In this document: one piece after another, positions 1-7,646 of the stretch
How positions within the stretch are numbered: the first letter of the stretch is position 1
Layout: every line of letters starts with the position of its first letter
From: Desulfosporosinus fructosivorans
GTDB lineage: Bacteria; Bacillota; Desulfitobacteriia; Desulfitobacteriales; Desulfitobacteriaceae
Assembly: GCF_004766045.1 (NCBI RefSeq)
Contig: NZ_SPQQ01000006.1
Span: 310,001 to 374,000, forward strand
DNA: 64,000 nucleotides
Reading direction: 5' to 3'
Notes under the pieces: model-generated
Databases searched by the model: none
The model's input: only the letters and a program-made list of their open reading frames with translations
Told to the model about the DNA's origin: nothing
Program-made: the position numbers and the translations under genes

Positions 1-90
1 AAAGAGATGTATTCCTTTTCGATGAGCGTAAAAATAGGTTGTCGGTGGAACACACATGCTTTTAAAGTGGAAGAAATTAAAGAAAGATAA
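1..90 (+). CDS. Possible 3' end of a small gene entering from the left
   Basis: Frame 1 is open from the window edge to a TAA at 88-90 (29 residues). The end of the peptide, around VKIGCRWNTHAFKVEEIKER, loosely resembles the wing of an excisionase or AlpA-type HTH protein. That resemblance is inference. The piece is too short to identify and could be chance. Confidence 0.2.
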   Translation, partial: KEMYSFSMSVKIGCRWNTHAFKVEEIKER

Positions 91-145
91 TAATGGAATT
101 TGTGGTATACTATTCCCATACAATGGATGCTAGAGAGGGATTGGC

Positions 146-468
146 ATGAATCACGAAAAGGCTATTTTATGAATACAAAGAGGTCTCTCTCAACGATTAA
201 GTGATAGTTTGATTTACGCTCACATTAACTCAATGAGCGAAAGAGGGGATGATTCGTCAAAGATGATATCATTGCCGATCTCCAGCAACATAAAACCGTC
301 ACTGAAACTCAAAAAGCCTGGTCAGAACGTCTAGGCGTTGCCTACAGAACCCTAAAAGAAGCCTTATCTCAACTCCGTCAAAAGGGCATCATCGAAGCCC
401 AAACTTCAAGGGGGAAGTATGCCCAATCCTCTCACAGCCTTTCTGGAGGATATTTAAACTCTCTATAA
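146..468 (+). pseudogene. Broken small helix-turn-helix regulator
   Basis: An ATG at 146 preceded by GAGAGGGA opens a frame that meets an in-frame TGA at 170-172. It continues open from 173 to about 250, where one frame shift is needed to keep the same protein going to TAA at 466-468. The rebuilt protein is about 107 residues. Its second half contains a plausible HTH (ETQKAWSERLGVAYRTLKEA, then LSQLRQKGIIEA), of the GntR or replication-initiator type. Two independent lesions make a pseudogene the simplest reading. The family is not certain. Confidence 0.4.
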
Positions 469-698
469 CCTATACCAATCTCCCAGCTGCAGCCGGAGCA
501 TTCCATTTTGAGAGTAACCGAACTACGACAGTAGCTCACAATGCCAGAGCCAGAAAAATACTCCGAGTCTTGAAATTTGTTAATCCAATTCAACTTCACA
601 TTTTGTTTAGGAATGCGTTGCTTGAGTGAATATGCTAACTTCTCATATGGCTAATAATGAGAACATTAATTAACACAAAAGAAGGCGATGAAAATAAG

Positions 699-1016
699 AT
701 GATATCAAGAACATGGCATGGTATTGTACCTATTCATATGAAGGATGCGTTTGAAAAATATGAATATGAAACAGGGATAAGAGATACAACGATAATAAAA
801 GGAAACATGGGGGCATATTTGAAGATAGTTGAACAAGGGGAATATGCACATTTCTTTTTATGTACAAAATGGGATACAATGGCTAGTGTGATTGCATATG
901 CAGGTAATAAACCCACAATAGCTGTAACTTACCCGGATGACGAGCAATTTGGCCTGATATCAGATCCGATTGTGATTTTGCAAGAAGTGGCCGATGCGGA
1001 AAATCCCTTTTTATAA
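699..1016 (+). CDS. Small hypothetical protein, ABM/dimeric alpha-beta barrel-like
   Basis: The frame is open from an ATG at 657, but the ATG at 699 is preferred: a GAAGGCGAT element precedes it and the protein then begins MISRTWHGIVP, the usual start of this family. The product is 105 residues. The pattern (short strand, amphipathic helix DAFEKYEYETGI, then a strand with HFFLCTKWDTMASVIAYAG) fits antibiotic-biosynthesis monooxygenase-type ferredoxin folds, which include heme-degrading and quinol monooxygenases. No catalytic role can be assigned from sequence. It stands alone next to repeat copy A, in an accessory region rich in broken genes. Confidence 0.55.
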   Translation: MISRTWHGIVPIHMKDAFEKYEYETGIRDTTIIKGNMGAYLKIVEQGEYAHFFLCTKWDTMASVIAYAGNKPTIAVTYPDDEQFGLISDPIVILQEVADAENPFL

Positions 1017-1029
1017 TAAGAGAATCATA

Positions 1030-1076
1030 AGGCTAATAATGGGTATATGAACGATTAAAGTGAATTTCTTATAATT
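1030..1076 (+). repeat. Direct repeat copy A (47 bp), left flank of polY-yolD
   Basis: Matches 3301-3347 at 44 of 47 positions by eye. The core AGGCTAATAATG is followed by GTATATGAACGATTAA. The two copies bracket the Y-family polymerase and YolD genes. A shorter piece (GGCTAATAATG) also occurs near 648. Confidence 0.7.
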
Positions 1077-1148
1077 ATATAACGCAGAGATAAACAGAAA
1101 TTTGTCGAGCAGCTAATTTGTATTTAAGTAGGCAACCGGAGAATAAGC

Positions 1149-2672
1149 ATGAAGAACAGAACCTATATCGCAATTGATTTGAAATCCTTCTACGCTTCGG
1201 TCGAATGTGTGGAACGAGGGCTTGATCCGCTGACCACCAACCTTGTTGTCGCTGATGCAAGCCGCACAAAAAAAACCATCTGCCTCGCCGTCTCTCCCCC
1301 CCTCAAAGGATACGGCATTCCCGGTAGGGCGAGGCTGTTTGAAGTCGTACAGAAGGTCAAGGAAGCAAATGCAGCACGGCTGCGCAAAGCACCAGGACGA
1401 GCCTTTTCCGGCGTTTCCTGCAACGATACTGAATTGAAATCCTCACCGGGTCTCTCGTTGGACTACATTGTTGCTCCACCGAGGATGGCGTATTATATAG
1501 AGTACAGCACGCAGATTTACAATATCTATTTGAAGTACATCGCGCCCGAAGATATTCATGTCTACTCCATTGACGAGGTATTCCTTGACGCCACCGATTA
1601 TCTGAACACCTACAATCTTTCAGCCCGTGAGCTTGCCGCGAAAATGATTCTGGATGTACTCAAAACAACTGGCATTACAGCAACGGCGGGAATTGGCACA
1701 AACCTGTATCTTAGCAAGATCGCTATGGATATTCAGGCAAAGCACATACCTGCTGATAACAACGGTATACGGATCGCCGTGCTGGACGAAATGAGCTTCC
1801 GTCGCTCCCTGTGGTCGCATCGGCCTCTAACAGACTTTTGGCGCGTTGGAAAAGGATATGCCAACAAGCTGGAAGAAAAAGGTCTCTTTACGATGGGAGA
1901 TATTGCAAGATGCTCTCTCGGTAAACCTACCGATTACTACAACGAGGATTTACTGTATAAGCTATTCGGCATCAACGCTGAGCTGCTGATCGACCATGCG
2001 TGGGGGTGGGAGCCATGCACAATTGCCGATATTAAAGCGTATAAGCCAAGCACAAACAGTATTGGATCGGGGCAGGTACTGCACTATGCCTATACTTTTG
2101 ACAAAGCGAAGCTGATCGTGCGGGAAATGACTGATCTGCTGGTACTTGATCTGGTAGATAAAAGGCTTGTGAGCGACCAGCTTGTTTTGACGGTCGGATA
2201 TGATATCGATAATCTAACAAATCCAGAGATAAAGAAATCATATCACGGGGCAATCACCACTGACCACTACGGACGCGCCGTTCCGAAATCCGCGCATGGT
2301 TCAGTAAATCTTGGCAGACAGACCTCCTCTACAAAGCTAATCATGGATGCCGTCACAGATCTGTTTGAACGCATCGTTGACAAAAATCTTCTGATTAGAA
2401 GAGTCAACATCACAGCGAATCATGTCGTTGATGAGGCAACCGTTCAAAAGACAAGCAACTTTGAACAACTTGATCTCTTTACGGATTACGCGGCTGCGCA
2501 GGCGAAAAAAGAAGATGAAGAAGCTGAGCTTGCACGAGAAAAAAAGATGCAGCAAGCAATGCTTGAAATAAAAAAGAAATACGGCAAGAACGCCATTCTA
2601 AAGGGTATGAATCTGGAGGAAGGCGCTACCACTGTAGATCGGAACAGGCAGATTGGAGGGCACAAGTCATGA
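1149..2672 (+). CDS. Y-family DNA polymerase (UvrX/DinB type)
   Basis: A 507-residue translesion DNA polymerase that can copy past damaged bases at low fidelity. Y-family hallmarks are in order: DLKSFYASVECVERG at residues 9-23 with the metal-binding Asp, YSIDEVFLDATDYL near residue 140 with the SIDE catalytic motif, and GIGTNLYLSKIA near 180 (palm/fingers). The C-terminal little-finger domain ends in EQLDLF near 440, a good beta-clamp binding peptide. ATG at 1149 follows CGGAGAA. It overlaps the yolD-like gene by ATGA, an arrangement known from Bacillus phage and plasmid uvrX/yolD pairs. The pair is probably SOS-linked and acquired, given the flanking repeats. No clear LexA box was seen. Confidence 0.93.
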   Translation: MKNRTYIAIDLKSFYASVECVERGLDPLTTNLVVADASRTKKTICLAVSPPLKGYGIPGRARLFEVVQKVKEANAARLRKAPGRAFSGVSCNDTELKSSPGLSLDYIVAPPRMAYYIEYSTQIYNIYLKYIAPEDIHVYSIDEVFLDATDYLNTYNLSARELAAKMILDVLKTTGITATAGIGTNLYLSKIAMDIQAKHIPADNNGIRIAVLDEMSFRRSLWSHRPLTDFWRVGKGYANKLEEKGLFTMGDIARCSLGKPTDYYNEDLLYKLFGINAELLIDHAWGWEPCTIADIKAYKPSTNSIGSGQVLHYAYTFDKAKLIVREMTDLLVLDLVDKRLVSDQLVLTVGYDIDNLTNPEIKKSYHGAITTDHYGRAVPKSAHGSVNLGRQTSSTKLIMDAVTDLFERIVDKNLLIRRVNITANHVVDEATVQKTSNFEQLDLFTDYAAAQAKKEDEEAELAREKKMQQAMLEIKKKYGKNAILKGMNLEEGATTVDRNRQIGGHKS

Positions 2673-3097
2673 CGAGGACATATGACGACATCATTAATCT
2701 ACCTCACCATGTCTCGACGACACGCCCTCATATGACTACTATTGACCGGGCAGCTCAGTTTTCCCCTTTCGCCGCACTGACCGGCTATGATGCCGCCATC
2801 AAAGAAACCGCAAGACTGACTGACGAGAGAGTAAAATTGGACGAATATATGAAGGACGCTTTGAGTGATAGGCTGCAAATCATTGCAGATCGGATTAAAG
2901 AGTATTCCGAAATTGCAATTACCTACTTTCAGCCGGATGCGAAGAAGAATTGCGGCACCTATGTTACTGCTATCAGTACGGCTAAAAAGATAGACAAATA
3001 TGAACGGGTTGTCGTTATGACCGATGGCACAGCGATTCCCATTGATGAAATAATCAGCATAGATGGGCAAATATTCGAATTTATTGAAATGCGTTGA
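2669..3097 (+). CDS. YolD-like protein
   Basis: A 142-residue protein whose start overlaps the end of the polymerase gene (ATGA), so the two are translationally coupled. Features of the YolD-like family are visible: an N-terminal RAAQFSPFAALTGYDAAI stretch, a central helix-rich segment, and a C-terminal strand domain around VVMTDGTAIPIDEIISIDG. YolD-like proteins regularly accompany UmuC/UvrX-type polymerases in Firmicutes and are thought to act as partners in place of UmuD. That role is from family knowledge, not from this sequence. Confidence 0.88.
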   Translation: MTRTYDDIINLPHHVSTTRPHMTTIDRAAQFSPFAALTGYDAAIKETARLTDERVKLDEYMKDALSDRLQIIADRIKEYSEIAITYFQPDAKKNCGTYVTAISTAKKIDKYERVVVMTDGTAIPIDEIISIDGQIFEFIEMR

Positions 3098-3300
3098 ACC
3101 GATAGTAAAGGTTAGAACAGATAGTGAATACAAGCACACAGAAGATATAGATCACGCCGTATGAATTATCAAAATGCTTTAAGTAATTTGAGGAAGAATT
3201 ATTAAAGCAAATTCCAATTTGTCACGTAGCTTAGACTGTGGATTATTTATTATTTGTTACATTCCTATTTACTGAACTTCCTCTAATCCATATACGGGTT

Positions 3301-3347
3301 AGGCTAATAATGCGTATATGAACGATTAAGGTGAATTTCTTATTATT
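3301..3347 (+). repeat. Direct repeat copy B, right flank of polY-yolD
   Basis: 44 of 47 bases match 1030-1076. Beyond the shared core, copy B continues with TTATTATTCTTAAACTGGCT and CCATCAGTAG. That extension reappears in shortened form at 5515-5550 and 6330-6352, suggesting a degraded repeat family confined to this accessory segment. The rest of the 3098-3607 gap shows no gene. Confidence 0.7.
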
Positions 3348-3607
3348 CTTAAACTGGCTACCATCAGTAGGATAATTGGAAGTTGGCATTTCTACAATAT
3401 ATCTTGGTTTAATAAGAAACATCGGGAAAAGGATGGCAAAAACATTCGCAAACACACTCAATTTATCGGGTTATTCAATGTTGAAGTAACCATGCTAAAT
3501 TACGCTTAATTGATGTATAATAGCGTTCTCCATACCAATACCCCTGGATAACGAAGGGAATAAAGTCAATATTAGTTTATAAGTATTGTTATATAGCAAC
3601 TATATAT

Positions 3608-3946
3608 TTACCGTTCAATTTTGTTATTTTCTCTGGCTTCTCGAATGTGATATCTTGCGAAAAAAGGCATTATCAATGTAAGTAAGGTAATCCAAAGTAA
3701 AAGGGCAATAAAATACTCCCGAAAAATGTTTAAAATATTGATTACTTTTGTAAATATGAGTACATATACAAATATCATTGGAATAATTCCAGCAAAAGTA
3801 CTATAGCCAATCCTAGTTATAAGACTTACATAGTGCTCACTATTGCAACTACCGCACTTGATTAACTTGTAGCCCAAAAAACAAGATTTCATAATACTTT
3901 TCCATGTAAATGGTTCAGAGCATTTCTGACATTTTTGCACTAACAC
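3608..3946 (-). CDS. CXXC-20-CXXC family small membrane protein
   Basis: A 112-residue protein on the minus strand. The N-terminus carries two zinc-ribbon pairs, CQKC at residues 6-9 and CGSC about 26 residues later, with the hydrophobic spacer typical of the CXXC-20-CXXC family. Two transmembrane segments follow (about 45-70 and 80-100), and a charged tail ends the protein. The ATG at 3946 has an AGGAGG-like ribosome site immediately upstream. Function is unknown; members are small membrane proteins scattered in Firmicutes, often in accessory regions. The neighbours give no clue. Confidence 0.75.
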   Translation of the reverse strand: MLVQKCQKCSEPFTWKSIMKSCFLGYKLIKCGSCNSEHYVSLITRIGYSTFAGIIPMIFVYVLIFTKVINILNIFREYFIALLLWITLLTLIMPFFARYHIREARENNKIER

Positions 3947-4006
3947 TACCTCCTCTGATTGAGACGTATAATCCTACGAACGCGTCGCAAGGTACTACGG
4001 GAGCAT

Positions 4007-4243
4007 TTATACTTCCTTTTCAAATACTAAGTCATATTGTTTAATCACACCAAGAATGTTAAAAACCGTTGGAATAGCAGTAATAAATCTCCAGCCTTCT
4101 TTGCAATGTTCATCAATTAATTCCCTATGTTTTCCGCTTGAAAAATAGCCTGATGCCTTTGATTCTACATAAATGTACTTATAAATTTCAAACACATCCT
4201 TTGATAACATTGTTTTGGTACCAGTGCGTAATATCCTACTCAT
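4007..4243 (-). CDS. DUF4177-like small protein
   Basis: A 78-residue protein. The segment YKYIYVESKASGYFSSGKHR followed by LIDEHCKEGWRFITAIP matches the DUF4177 pattern: strand, helix with a GW motif, and two final strands (IKQYDLVFEKE). The true start may be the ATG at residue 12, because the first 11 residues look unlike the family. It lies about 60 nt upstream of the CXXC-20-CXXC gene on the same strand and may be cotranscribed with it. The function of the family is unknown. Confidence 0.6.
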   Translation of the reverse strand: MSRILRTGTKTMLSKDVFEIYKYIYVESKASGYFSSGKHRELIDEHCKEGWRFITAIPTVFNILGVIKQYDLVFEKEV

Positions 4244-4327
4244 GAGTCACGTCATAAGAAATGAGTTCAGTTACTCTTAACAAGATTTCAACAAATTTCT
4301 TGAAATCCCTGCCATAAATACCATAAA

Positions 4328-4382
4328 AAATATGTCCTTCTTTCGAGAGCGTTTTTTATGTTCTGGAAAGAAGGACATATTT
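4328..4382. terminator. Long inverted repeat with 17-bp perfect arms
   Basis: Arms 4328-4344 and 4366-4382 (AAATATGTCCTTCTTTC and its complement) are separated by a 21-nt AT-rich loop. The arms are much longer than a simple terminator needs, so a relic of a mobile element or a bidirectional terminator are both possible. Confidence 0.5.
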
Positions 4383-4418
4383 GACCATCTTCATTTGAAC
4401 TTCCAGTTGGTAATATAA

Positions 4419-4460
4419 AAGCACAAGTAAACGATCCCTACGGGTTGGATACTTGTGCTT
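4419..4460. repeat. 11-bp inverted repeat
   Basis: AAGCACAAGTA at 4419-4429 pairs with 4450-4460 around a 20-nt loop. It lies 36 bp from the previous hairpin in a gene-free stretch. Function is unknown. Confidence 0.4.
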
Positions 4461-4570
4461 GCTTACTTATAATGAGGGAAGAAATGGCCTGGTCCTGTTT
4501 TCTCCATTATTAGACAATTGTGGAGGACAATTCGAAAAGTCATTGAAATATACAATCAGTGGCAGCAATT

Positions 4571-4927
4571 TCATACATAAGCAAAATTGTTGGCTCCACC
4601 GCCATTACTATTTGTAAAGAGTTGACCGTTGACAATCACCTTGTCGCCCTTTTTAAATTAAAGCGTTGGTGGTGTTTCCACCGGTTTGGTTAGTGTCTCG
4701 ATGACTTGCTTACCAAAGCCATTAAGGCCGGAACTTTTGATGATGCTCGGATAATCTTTATTGGAGAGAGTTTTAGTTGATATACCACTAAATGAAAATG
4801 AAACCAAAGAATTTGGAAAGCACAGTACAGATATAGGCTCTTTTTTGCTGTTTATATGAGAGATTTGTACCATCTTATTTCTGGAGAACGCACTTGGAAG
4901 GTGATAAAATGGTTGGAGTAATCGCAT
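4571..4927 (-). pseudogene. Nonsense-interrupted protein, cell-wall hydrolase-like tail
   Basis: Reading the minus strand from an ATG at 4927, the frame stops at TAA (4658-4660). It then continues in the same frame with FKKGDKVIVNGQLFTNSNGG up to a TGA at 4571-4573. The continuation is coherent: KGDKVIVNG followed by a Gly/Asn-rich stretch is typical of small SH3-like tails on phage or cell-wall amidases. One nonsense mutation therefore splits a gene of roughly 118 codons. The N-terminal 89 residues give no recognisable domain. It may itself be a truncated piece of a longer gene. Confidence 0.4.
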
Positions 4928-5016
4928 TCCGGAATCTCAGGTAGGGCAAGTTGAAACTGCTAAATACTTGGAAAATACGCATTTAAAATTAAATTATTGG
5001 TGTTAGAGGAGCTATT

Positions 5017-5460
5017 ATGGAGGTCAAATTAATTAAGGAGAACAAGAGAAGCTTTTTGGATTTATTACTTTTGGCGGATGAGCAAGAAAACATGATTAAT
5101 AAATACTTGGAACGTGGGGAAATGTTCGTACTTTATGATGAGGATTTGAAAAGCATTTGTGTGATAACTAAAGAAGATGATTATATATTTGAGCTAAAGA
5201 ATTTAGCGACATATGAAAAATACCAAAGACAAGGTTATGCAAGTAGTCTAATAAAGTATATATTTGACTTTTATAAGGACAAATGCAGGACGATGTTTGT
5301 TGGGACTGGAGACAGCCCTTTGACAATTCCATTTTACCTGCATTGCGGGTTTAAAGTCAGTCATAGAGTTAAGAATTTCTTCATTGAGAATTATGACCAC
5401 CCTATTTTTGAGAATGGGATTCAACTGATTGATATGTTTTATCTAAGAAAAGATTTTTAA
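5017..5460 (+). CDS. GNAT-family N-acetyltransferase
   Basis: A 147-residue enzyme that would transfer an acetyl group from acetyl-CoA to an unknown amine. The acetyl-CoA pyrophosphate-binding motif is YQRQGYASSLIKY (residues about 69-81, the R/Q-x-x-G-x-A signature). It is preceded by the strand IFELKNLATYEKY and followed by FYLHCGFKVSHRV, the usual C-terminal strand-loop. ATG at 5017 follows GAGGAG at good spacing. It is monocistronic, with no operon partner, in an accessory region. Substrate cannot be inferred. Confidence 0.85.
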   Translation: MEVKLIKENKRSFLDLLLLADEQENMINKYLERGEMFVLYDEDLKSICVITKEDDYIFELKNLATYEKYQRQGYASSLIKYIFDFYKDKCRTMFVGTGDSPLTIPFYLHCGFKVSHRVKNFFIENYDHPIFENGIQLIDMFYLRKDF

Positions 5461-5514
5461 AGACTTCGATAAGCCAATGCTATTTAGTACGTATTATTCT
5501 GATATAGCGTCGCA

Positions 5515-5550
5515 AGTCAAATTCTAATTATTCTTAAAACCCATCAGTAT
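5515..5550 (+). repeat. Degraded repeat copy C
   Basis: AATTATTCTTAAAACCCATCAGTA resembles the right extension of copy B (near 3341-3370), with a short deletion. A still shorter relative lies at 6330-6352 (AATTCTTAAACTCAGCAGTA). Alignment is by eye. Confidence 0.4.
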
Positions 5551-5643
5551 CTGCAGAATTATTATTTCTATATGTTGTTGAACCTACACGTCCTCGACGG
5601 GAAATCCCCCGATGACAAAGAATTGAGACGGAGAGAAATATCA

Positions 5644-6194
5644 ATGATAAAAAGAATTCATATTTTAGGTGCATCTGCTTCAGGGACAACAACTCTTGCG
5701 AAGGCTTTATCAAAGGAAATAGGTTATTGTCATTTTGATACGGATGATTATTTTTGGACTTCCACTGATGTACCATTTACACAAAAGAGAAAAATAGAAG
5801 AGCGTCAAGAACTTTTAAAAAAAGATTTGAATAGTACATCTAAATGGATTTTGTCAGGTTCGTTATGTGGTTGGGGGGATATTTTCATCCCGTACTTCGA
5901 TTTAGTTGTCTATTTGTCACTACCAAAGGAAATTCGGATAAAAAGACTAATTGAGAGGGAAGACAAAGGTATGGAATAGAAATAGAAGAAAATGGGAAGA
6001 TGCATCAAATGCATAAAGAATTTGTAGAGTGGGCTTCGAAATATGACGAAGCTGGACCTGACATGAGAAGTAAGGCCTTACATGATATTTGGCTTTCGAA
6101 ATTACCCTGTCCAATTTTAAAAATAGAGGGCGACAAGACTGTAGAAGAACGTACGAATATAGTAAAGGAACACTTGAAACGGCTTGATATATGA
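5644..6194 (+). pseudogene. Frameshifted P-loop kinase (adenylate kinase-like)
   Basis: ATG at 5644 follows GGAGAGAAA and opens MIKRIHILGASASGTTT, a P-loop variant of small nucleoside/adenylate kinase-like ATPases. The frame ends early at TAG (5977-5979). If one missing base is restored near 5968 the protein continues naturally through KEFVEWASKYDEAGPDMRSK to the TGA at 6192-6194, giving about 183 residues, normal for the family. The upstream extension to 5572 in the same frame lacks a ribosome site. A single-base deletion inactivating the gene is the simplest explanation; a sequencing error is the alternative. Confidence 0.7.
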
Positions 6195-6816
6195 AATAGT
6201 TTTGGCTCAAGGTTCCTTTAATTCAATAATCAAACAACTCCAAGTGGCTTTGTTGCCTAATTTCGGATTGTTCAGGAATAACCTGCCAATTGGTGCATTA
6301 AAAGCCTTGGTCTAGAACCTTAAACTGCTAATTCTTAAACTCAGCAGTATAAATGCCACCCAGCTCTCTAATTCAGCGTTGGACGGCATTCTGTCTATTA
6401 GTTGACGGTGCATGGCAGGATATACCAATCAGCCTGTCGAATTCATATCCGAATTGCCTGCATTTCTAGGAGGCGAATGTGAAGTAAAAGGGGGCATAAG
6501 GTGGAAACAATGGATGCAATTGCGAAATATATTTTACAATACCAGATGGAATATGAAAATCCCCAACCCCGCATGTTTAGCGTATTTTGATATACATTGA
6601 TACCAGCTGATATAGGTTTCCACTTTCTCGTAATGAGCAGGTCATCGGTTCTATTCCAACCACCAGCTCCATAGGAGGGTAGACAAAGAGCTACGAGTGA
6701 AGGGGTAGGGTATGAGCAGTGCTTTAACTGCCCGGTCTGTCTGTTGGTGTGTCAAAAGAGTTTATAGCTATCTCATACTTCTAGTAAATAATTTTCCTTC
6801 GCCAAGAAGCCTGCAT
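6195..6816. other. Gene-free stretch
   Basis: No convincing gene in about 620 bp. A 62-codon frame at 6412-6600 and an overlapping frame from a GTG near 6502 (METMDAIAKYILQYQMEYEN-like) follow a GGGGG run but have no recognised family. The degraded repeat copy D (6330-6352) is the only structured feature. Confidence 0.4.
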
Positions 6817-6855
6817 ATAGAGCAAAAACCAAGTTCACACTGGTTTTTGCTCTAT
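6817..6855. terminator. Bidirectional terminator after the DUF1659-DUF2922 pair
   Basis: 15-bp perfect arms (ATAGAGCAAAAACCA at 6817-6831, complement at 6841-6855) with a 9-nt loop. It sits just past the stop of the minus-strand DUF2922 gene. Confidence 0.75.
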
Positions 6856-6901
6856 TTCTATACACCTTGTTATTTGACGCTTACTTCCTTAACGCAGCCG
6901 G

Positions 6902-7141
6902 TTAAGCCTGCGGTTGGTCGAAAAGGTCGTCGGTTGTGGTATCTATTACCCTAATGTCCCGTATTCCGGTCAGTGCGCCGCTGGACGTAAGGAATAGATC
7001 ACTGGCAATAATCGAGTTCATCGCGGCCACGGCCTCAGCCTGCTGAAGGTCTACCTTCGGATTGGGGACCGTAATCGCAAACGTTTTTGCGCCGGCGGTC
7101 GTGAAAGTCAACCTTAGCACTCTGCTTGTTGTTACAGCCAT
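6902..7141 (-). CDS. DUF2922 family protein
   Basis: A 79-residue protein. VLRLTFTTAGAKTFAITVPNPK followed by LQQAEAVAAMNSIIASDLF is the DUF2922 signature (a strand pair followed by a helix, with a conserved 'P-K-x-D/L' turn). ATG at 7141 follows AAAGGAGGTGAAAGC. It is the second gene of a two-gene minus-strand operon with the DUF1659 protein, a pairing repeatedly seen in spore-forming Firmicutes. Function is unknown. The terminator at 6817-6855 closes the operon. Confidence 0.85.
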   Translation of the reverse strand: MAVTTSRVLRLTFTTAGAKTFAITVPNPKVDLQQAEAVAAMNSIIASDLFLTSSGALTGIRDIRVIDTTTDDLFDQPQA

Positions 7142-7176
7142 GCTTTCACCTCCTTTAGATCTGATTTTCCGGTCGG

Positions 7177-7401
7177 CTATTCATCGACCAGCTCAAAGTT
7201 TTTCCTATAGAGTACGTCGATCACCGGATACTGCGCCAGACCGAATAAGGCATGTGCCGCCTCATAAACAGCTTGTTCCGCTGCATCGGATCTCACATCA
7301 CTCAGGCTTTTCTGTCTGAGTACCGGACCACCGGCGGGGGTGAGCCCGGTCTGGTATACAACAACAAGCGTCGAATTTAAAGGTATCCCAACTACTGCCA
7401 T
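7177..7401 (-). CDS. DUF1659 family protein
   Basis: A 74-residue protein: TLVVVYQTGLTPAGGPVLRQ then a helix with SDAAEQAVYEAAHALFGL, the pattern of DUF1659. ATG at 7401 has an AGGATG-type ribosome site upstream. It is the promoter-proximal member of the DUF1659-DUF2922 operon, separated by 35 nt from its partner. No biochemical role is known for either family. Confidence 0.85.
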   Translation of the reverse strand: MAVVGIPLNSTLVVVYQTGLTPAGGPVLRQKSLSDVRSDAAEQAVYEAAHALFGLAQYPVIDVLYRKNFELVDE

Positions 7402-7526
7402 CGTTTCACATCCTTTCTTCCGAAATTGACAGGCCGCTTGAATTTGGCTTGTCCGTATAGACTATGCTATTGCTCGTCCAGAGGTTATTGTTTGCGACCT
7501 ATTTTTTAATTTATTATATTACTCAA

Positions 7527-7568
7527 GCCTGTCCGAGAAACGACTACGTAGTCGTTTCTCGGACAGGC
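7527..7568. repeat. Perfect 42-bp palindrome
   Basis: Two 21-base half-sites (GCCTGTCCGAGAAACGACTAC and its exact complement) meet with no loop at 7547/7548. It lies between divergent genes (DUF1659 at 7401, DUF3102 at 7647), so a terminator role is not expected from position. It could bind a dimeric protein or form a cruciform. Confidence 0.7.
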
Positions 7569-7646
7569 CTTTATAGGGGGTTGTCACGCTTATCTAGCTA
7601 ATCTCATATAATGTGAATAAAGTGCGAGATAGGATTGGTAATAATC

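Noticed and set aside
2699..3139. 146-codon minus-strand frame opposite yolD
   Set aside because: Shadow of a well-supported plus-strand gene.
3243..3461. 72-codon minus-strand frame over repeat copy B
   Set aside because: Covers the direct repeat; no ribosome site and no similarity to known proteins.
6412..6600. 62-codon frame in the 6.2-6.8 kb gap
   Set aside because: No recognisable domain and several competing frames; kept only as part of a gene-free stretch.
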